Positions 20,088 through 24,269 of a stretch of DNA of 24,269 bases are shown one piece after another. The DNA comes from Folioceros fuciformis (taxonomy: Eukaryota > Anthocerotophyta > Anthocerotopsida > Anthocerotales): positions 1-24,269 of the forward strand of contig JBNGIO010001227.1 of assembly GCA_049999805.1 (NCBI GenBank), in the 5' to 3' direction. Every line of letters starts with the position of its first letter. Positions within the stretch are counted from its first letter, which is position 1. Under the pieces are notes generated by a model. It was not told the DNA's origin and did not search any database. It saw only the letters and a list, made by a program, of their open reading frames with translations. The position numbers and the translations under genes are program-made.

Positions 20088-20345
20088 TGATGAAAAGCAC
20101 TCCTTGCTCTTAGATGCAAAGTAGTATAATGCAATGAATTGATTAAAAGAGTAAAGTACAAGCCTTTATATAGGCTGATTGGTTATGGTGGTTAGGTGGT
20201 TATAACAATATGTTGTTGTAACTAATATAACAACTAACTACCTAGAGCAACTAAATAGGTAACTACCTAATGCCCTAGATGATAAAATAATGTTTAAGTG
20301 ATGTGGCCCTGATGAGTAGTGCCCTAAACTAGATATATTTCATCA
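20088..20345 (-). repeat. 5' LTR, 258 bp, of a minus-strand LTR retrotransposon
   Basis: The LTR begins TGATGAAA (minus strand, from 20345) and ends TTTCATCA (at 20088), giving perfect 8-bp terminal inverted repeats. A TATA-like box (CCTATATAAAGG on minus) lies at about 20163-20174. The primer-binding site follows immediately, which identifies this as the 5' LTR. A matching second LTR was not found in the window, so the element is truncated or rearranged on its 3' side. Confidence 0.88.
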
Positions 20346-20730
20346 CATCCATGGTTGCTCCTTCTACCCCCACCGTGGTGCAGTCCAGGGTGAGTCCAAA
20401 ACATTCCACCCGATTCAAGGAATAGGAATGTCCCTTTAGTAGTCCCCCTCCTCTTCTGACCATGAAAAGTGTGCAAAGGGAAACTTGTCTTCCTCTTCCC
20501 CCTCCTCCAAATCAGATTTGTCCCCTATGGACGTATACCCCTCCGTGTCCGTGGGGGTCTCATTAGAATAAGTGTCCCGACTCCAACTCAAGCAAATCCT
20601 GCCCTCCTTTTGTCTTGGGGTCCCATTTTGGTGGCTTGAAGGCTACTTCCTTCCTTCCCCATGACAGCCTACACCTTGAGCCATACAATCAAGTTTTGCC
20701 TACCAAAATGTCATACCCCAGTGCCTTGTG

Positions 20731-21240
20731 CTAAATAACCACAAAATCTAGGAGGTAGGGAATGGTCCCTATGATTGTGGTCACTCCTCTTAGCTCCCCC
20801 ACCAATTGCATCCTAGACATGTCAGCCAGCCTCAAGACCTTGGTTGTATGCTCTACCTTCAACCCAAGCTTCCTGGCGGTGTCCTTTGTCATGATATTCA
20901 CTCTTGAACCTATGTCCCGGGTAACCCTCTTAATCACGCAGCCAGCAATCTCCACTTGCAACTCAGCTGGCCCTTGATCTACCATGGACACCATGCTGAC
21001 CATAGGAGCCGAAACCCTTGGACCCGGCTTAGGAAGCCGCTTCTTCTTCTTGGGTTGGGCTTCTTGCAAGGCCTTCCGGACTTGCTGCCGGTACTTGGGG
21101 TTGTCCTTCAAGAGCTGGCCAAATGTGACAGCGAACTGCTGATCCATAATGGTCCCAGCCAAGTTGAATGGCTTCTAGATAGTCCCGGATGGGGTTTTAA
21201 TCACTGCTGCTGCCTCCCTAGGTGACTCAATTGCAGCCAT
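20731..21240 (-). pseudogene. Gypsy-type aspartic protease relic
   Basis: Read from 21240 on minus (MAAIESPREAAAVIKTPSG), with TAG at 21175-21177, then open to TAA at 20731. The retropepsin region contains AELQVEIAGCVIKRVTRDIG and VNIMTKDTARKLGL. The active-site D-(S/T/G)-G motif reads D-I-G-S with Asp at about 20914-20916. LRLADMSRMQLVGELRGV and TIPYLLDFVVI follow as expected for plant gypsy proteases. Downstream frames to about 20600 still read element-like (a YDILVG-like motif and KPPKWDPKTKG) but are broken. Confidence 0.75.
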
Positions 21241-22810
21241 AGGAACTGCCACTCTGCTGCCTTAGCCAGCTCTTCTTGGATCATGTCCATGACCTCCCCC
21301 CGTACATCTAGTGGAAATTCGAGGTTCCTCTCCTTTCCATCCTTTGCTGGAGCTGCTTCTTCTCCAGTCCGTGGTGTTTCCCTCTCGAAGGTCTGCCTAC
21401 CCTTGTCTCCATCCTCATGGCCTAACTCTTCCACGTTTGGAGTGCTCCCCTCTTCCCCCTTCGATCCTGCAGTAGATTCAGCTCCCTTCCTCCTCTTCTC
21501 GGCACTGCATTGGTTTCCTCTCCTCCTTCCACTATGGGTGCACACCGCCATGGTTGCAGCCTCCCTATAGTAACCACCTCTTGTGGTGTCCAGGTCTTCC
21601 AATCCCCTAAGCACTTTAGCCTCAGCCTCCTCCCAAATAGCCATGAGAGCATCCTCCACATGCACAGCTGTTGCAACTCCTTGGGTTGCTACTTGCTACA
21701 CCTCCGTCACAGGTGGTTGGGCAATCCGCACACTCTTCCTAGGGTTTTGGCAATGCACGATGCCTGCCACATGACCTTGTTGTTTGCAGTCTTGACACAA
21801 CCTATCATTATCTCCATTGCCCTGCCTAGTTGCTGATGGGCATCTATGGGCATAATGTCCAAAGCCATGGCAATTGTAGCATTGGACAACCCTCGCTGTT
21901 TGGTTAGCAACCCTACCCACCTGGTTGCTGCAACCACCCATGCCCATGGAATTTTGCAGAATGGGAGGGTGAGTTGTCTTGGGATATTGCTTACCTTGGG
22001 GAACCTCCTGGATCTGGTAGGAGTCCTCCACAAGCCACTCCTCTTCCTCCCCCTCATAGGTCAGCAAGTGCACCTTGGCCACTTGACAATGGGACTTAGT
22101 ATGCCCTTGCTCACCACATGTGGAGCAAAACAAATTGGCACGGCCACTAGTTGCAACCCTCCTCCTCTCATGTTCCTTGACAGCATGGAGATGAAATTTC
22201 TCAAACTTACTCATCATCTCCTTCATCTTGGACTCTTGCTACCCAATCTTCTTAGCTGCAACCTCAGCCTCCTTCTTGACTTGCTCCACCTCTTTCTTGG
22301 CACTAGCCACCTCTTGCTTGGCCTTGGCCAGATCCTTGGCCCCTTTTGTCTCCTTCTTCCTCTTAGCAACCTTCGCCCCCTTCTTTGTCCTCCTCTTCTT
22401 GGAAGCCTCGTCCTCCGAGGACTCTTCTTCCATGTTGTCCTCCGCTGAAGATGAAGAATTCCCCGATGTTGATCCTTTTGAAAAATCACTCTCCTCGGAG
22501 AAGTCTTTATCCGAGGTGGATGACTCCTTCTTCTTCCCTTTCCTATACTTCTTCCTATCCTTCTCTTTCACCCTCTCCCTCTCCTTCTTGGATTTCCTCT
22601 TGCCCCAAGGGTGAGATTCTTCATAGTTGAGGGCTGCCTTGATGGCTGGGCATTCCCTTTGATAGGTGTTGTTTTCCGGACCGCTAGTCTGAAAGGAGAT
22701 TGTATGCGCAGCGGGCTTGTTGAAGTATGGATGTTGTCCAAAAGACTAAGGCGTATAGGCAGTGATCGGTAGTCCATGTCGTCCCCTTTTGAGTCATCCT
22801 CTTCAAATAA
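21201..22810 (-). pseudogene. Gag with three CCHC-type zinc knuckles, amber-interrupted
   Basis: One frame from about 22800 gives FGQHPYFNKPAAHTISF and ENNTYQRECPAIKAALNYEE. A very basic and then Ser/Glu-rich segment follows (for example KKERERVKEKDRKKYRKGKK and EDNMEEESSEDEASKKRR), then a Lys/Ala/Glu helix likely to be a coiled coil. After TAG at 22239 come the zinc knuckles CSTCGEQGHTKSHC (22127-22086), CYNCHGFGHYAHRC (21881-21840) and a looser CQDCKQQGHVAGIVHC (21797-21750; six rather than four residues before the last Cys). After TAG at 21696 the same frame continues to 21201 with a charged region. Knuckles bind nucleic acid. No classical capsid domain was recognised. Confidence 0.7.
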
Positions 22811-23054
22811 TCACCACGAGTATAGTAAACTAATACCAGGTTTTCCAGATAGAACAAGCAAATGCCTTGCACGAAGTGAATTCCTCACCTACCTTCAGAG
22901 TCATACTCCGCTGTTGTCCTTGTCACCATATGCCGCAAGAAAGAAGCCTACTCATCCACGCCAACGTCTCAGGGATCTCACAAATGGCCTTCCTTACAAA
23001 ATGCAAGCTAGCCTTACCCAGAGTTTGATTGAAGATATCACAACTCTAACATAA
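22776..23054 (+). CDS. Hypothetical 92-aa ORF with a destruction-box-like motif
   Basis: ATG-initiated, TAA-terminated. The 5' end overlaps the antisense gag relic by about 25 bp. The peptide is Ser-rich at first, then has KCLARSEFLTYLQSHTPLLS and ARKKPTHPRQRLRDLTNG. RQRLRDLTN fits the R-x-x-L-x-x-(L/I/V)-x-N destruction box used by APC/C substrates, but such short motifs arise by chance. No KEN box is present. Family is not recognised. It could be a small gene, one exon of a longer gene, or noise. Confidence 0.3.
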   Translation: MSSPFESSSSNNHHEYSKLIPGFPDRTSKCLARSEFLTYLQSHTPLLSLSPYAARKKPTHPRQRLRDLTNGLPYKMQASLTQSLIEDITTLT

Positions 23055-23319
23055 TTAAGTTGCCACTTGAATATGAACGTTTGATCAAGATTAGAAATAG
23101 TTGTTGTTGTGTATGAACAACGTTTGCAATTGTTGTTGGAGTCTAAATGCTGGAGACGTAGTTCAAACTCCTATACTATTTCCATTAATGGATTTAAAAT
23201 TTGAATCTAAAACCCTAAATATCATCAAGTGGCTGAGACATCATTGTCTTGTTGCAGATCGAAACACTAGTCTTCCCTATTTATCATTCATAGGCTCTGG
23301 AGGTCAATCATAAATGGCA

Positions 23320-23600
23320 GCTGGTCGTCGGAGCTATAAGGTTATTAAAGCCCAATGTGCTTAGACTAATGTGTTTAGTCAAAGATTAGTGTCTAGTTAA
23401 GTATCATTTGTTTAGATTAGCTTAAGCTAATCTGTAGGAAGCTTCTTGCATAGCTTCTTGTGCGCTTCTTGTGAAGCTTCCTTGGGATCTCTTCTAGAGG
23501 GTATAAATACCCCCTTGAGCTCTCTTGCAATTGAGATTGTGTGAGAGTGTCAGACCTCTCTTTCTCCTCCCCTCCTTGCTTCCTCCTCTCCTCCTTCACC
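23320..23600 (+). promoter_or_regulatory. TATA-containing promoter or LTR-like block
   Basis: A TATA box (TATAAAT, 23502-23508) follows a 20-bp perfect palindrome (23414-23433, AGATTAGCTTAAGCTAATCT) and three GCTTCTTG copies at 23441, 23453 and 23464 between inverted GGAAGCTTC/GAAGCTTCC arms (23437-23445 and 23473-23481). A CT-rich leader-like tract (about 23545-23600) follows. The arrangement is like a plant LTR U3-R or a strong pol II promoter. No primer-binding site was found downstream. Confidence 0.5.
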
Positions 23601-23666
23601 ATGTGGCTCCCCTAGCGATTCTTCAGGGGCAACAAGCAATTAAATGTGGTAATGGACGCGTAGGCA

Positions 23667-24053
23667 ATGGAGGCACAACCGCGGTTGAAGAAACAACGCC
23701 AGGCTATGAAAGCTTCAGCTCACGTTGCATTAGGCCCATTCTTGGAAAGAGACAGCCAACGACAACCCGTGGTTACAACTGGGGATGTTACACCTCATCC
23801 ACCAGTTGTTCCAATCAAGAAGAACAATTCAGCTGGGAGTGTCCGTGCATTGAACAGCAAAGTTGGCGAAGTCCATATTAACCATGTTCTTGTGAATGTG
23901 ACCCAGGGTGGTAGTACTGAAGGTAGCTAGAAGCACAGCATTCTGAATGTGTATAACTTTGTAGAGTGTTTGGAGCTTGAAGACACGCTCGCCAAAAGAT
24001 TCAACACAAACAAAGAGTGGTTTTTGGTTATAGAGGAAGAGCCAGAAGATTGA
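23667..24053 (+). pseudogene. Unrecognised ORF, 128 codons with one internal TAG
   Basis: ATG at 23667. Open to TAG at 23928-23930, then the same frame continues with HSILNVYNFVECLELEDTLA and KEWFLVIEEEPED to TGA at 24051-24053. The first part includes a basic start (RLKKQRQAMK), a Pro-rich section and SKVGEVHINHVLVNVTQGGS. No domain was recognised. It lies about 160 nt downstream of the TATA box at 23502, so it may be the product driven by that block, perhaps an element-borne or degraded host gene. Confidence 0.35.
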
Positions 24054-24269
24054 GCTTTGCTGTGGGTGCCACTGGTGGCTCTATGGGTTAACGGTTTCCA
24101 AGGTCTGCAAGACGATGAGGTAGGGAGGCCTAGTTGGATTCTATGTGCATCTATTTGATGGTGTGGATAACAAAACCTAGCGTGAACGGGATCGATAGGG
24201 TAGGAAAGATGAGTAATGAATGAATTCTTAAAAATGTGTGAGTGTGTGAGGCCTTTATGGCCGTGTCCC
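24054..24269. other. Right edge, no recognisable feature
   Basis: No gene was identified. There is a GT-rich run near 24235-24255 (TGTGTGAGTGTGTGAG). The window ends inside unassigned sequence. Confidence 0.4.

Larger units (their letters stand above)
20380..22810 (-). mobile_element. Gypsy-like retrotransposon relic: gag and aspartic protease
   Basis: On the minus strand, 22810 to about 20600 reads as a gag with zinc knuckles followed by a retropepsin. Most stops in the frame are TAG (22746-22748, 22239-22241, 21696-21698, 21175-21177). There is a frameshift near 21245. RT, RNase H and integrase are absent. The 258-bp LTR of another element begins at 20345, so the relic appears to be cut there by a later insertion. 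Confidence 0.75.

Noticed and set aside
20088-20345. The 258-bp LTR as the 3' LTR of the adjacent gypsy relic
   Set aside because: A primer-binding site adjoins its downstream end and no polypurine tract precedes its start, so it is a 5' LTR of another element.
21846-22448. Long + strand ORF (200 aa) as a gene
   Set aside because: It is the complement of the gag relic. Its Leu-rich product mirrors Lys/Glu-rich codons on the minus strand, and zinc knuckles are on minus.
685-22748. TAG as a reassigned sense codon
   Set aside because: TOPLESS needs no such reassignment, the TAGs are confined to decayed elements and orphan frames, and frameshifts plus TAA/TGA stops also occur there.
1-24269. 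tRNA, rRNA or a defence-type gene cluster
   Set aside because: No tRNA cloverleaf, rRNA sequence or clustered enzyme genes were seen on reading either strand.

Overview
The window is plant nuclear DNA. The only convincing host gene is a TOPLESS-family transcriptional corepressor (9602-15622, + strand), split into 25 coding exons by short GT-AG introns of 72-203 bp. All other recognisable coding material is decayed LTR retrotransposon. Short introns and dense Ty1/copia and Ty3/gypsy relics suggest a land plant or close relative, perhaps a non-seed plant, but the lineage cannot be fixed from this sequence alone.

Left part (1-8400). A Ty1/copia element on + runs from gag (cut by the window edge) through protease, integrase, RT and RNase H to a probable 3' LTR at about 3867-4095. 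It is dead: several frameshifts, several stops, and both integrase catalytic aspartates read as asparagine. Two adjacent minisatellites follow (4132-4280 and 4335-4445), different in sequence but both of 28-bp period. A + strand Ty3/gypsy relic then runs from about 4620 to 7790 (gag, protease, RT), breaking off after RT. 7790-8400 is AT-rich with no gene.

Centre (8400-16330). This retroelement-free island holds the TOPLESS gene with its flanks. The reconstructed coding sequence is 3,414 nt (1,137 aa), with a start, a stop and consistent splice phases throughout. It carries LisH, CTLH and CRA domains, a proline-rich linker and the two WD40 propellers. Its product should be a nuclear corepressor recruited by EAR-motif repressors.

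Right part (16330-24269). This is a mosaic of mainly minus-strand retroelement debris. It contains a copia RT-RNase H fragment with an internal deletion (17560-18300), an opposite-strand copia GAG-pre-integrase scrap (18480-18580), and a clear 258-bp LTR with an adjoining tRNA-type primer-binding site followed by an unrecognised gag-like frame (19236-20345). Next comes a gypsy-like gag-protease relic with three zinc knuckles (20380-22810). Four poorly understood + strand frames (16344, 16940, 22776, 23667) and an LTR- or promoter-like block with a TATA box and a 20-bp palindrome (23320-23600) complete it.

No prokaryotic operon, CRISPR array, RNA gene or defence system was seen. The most noteworthy signals are the intact corepressor gene, the amber-biased decay of the retroelements, the paired 28-bp minisatellites, and the unassigned frames near the right-hand elements.
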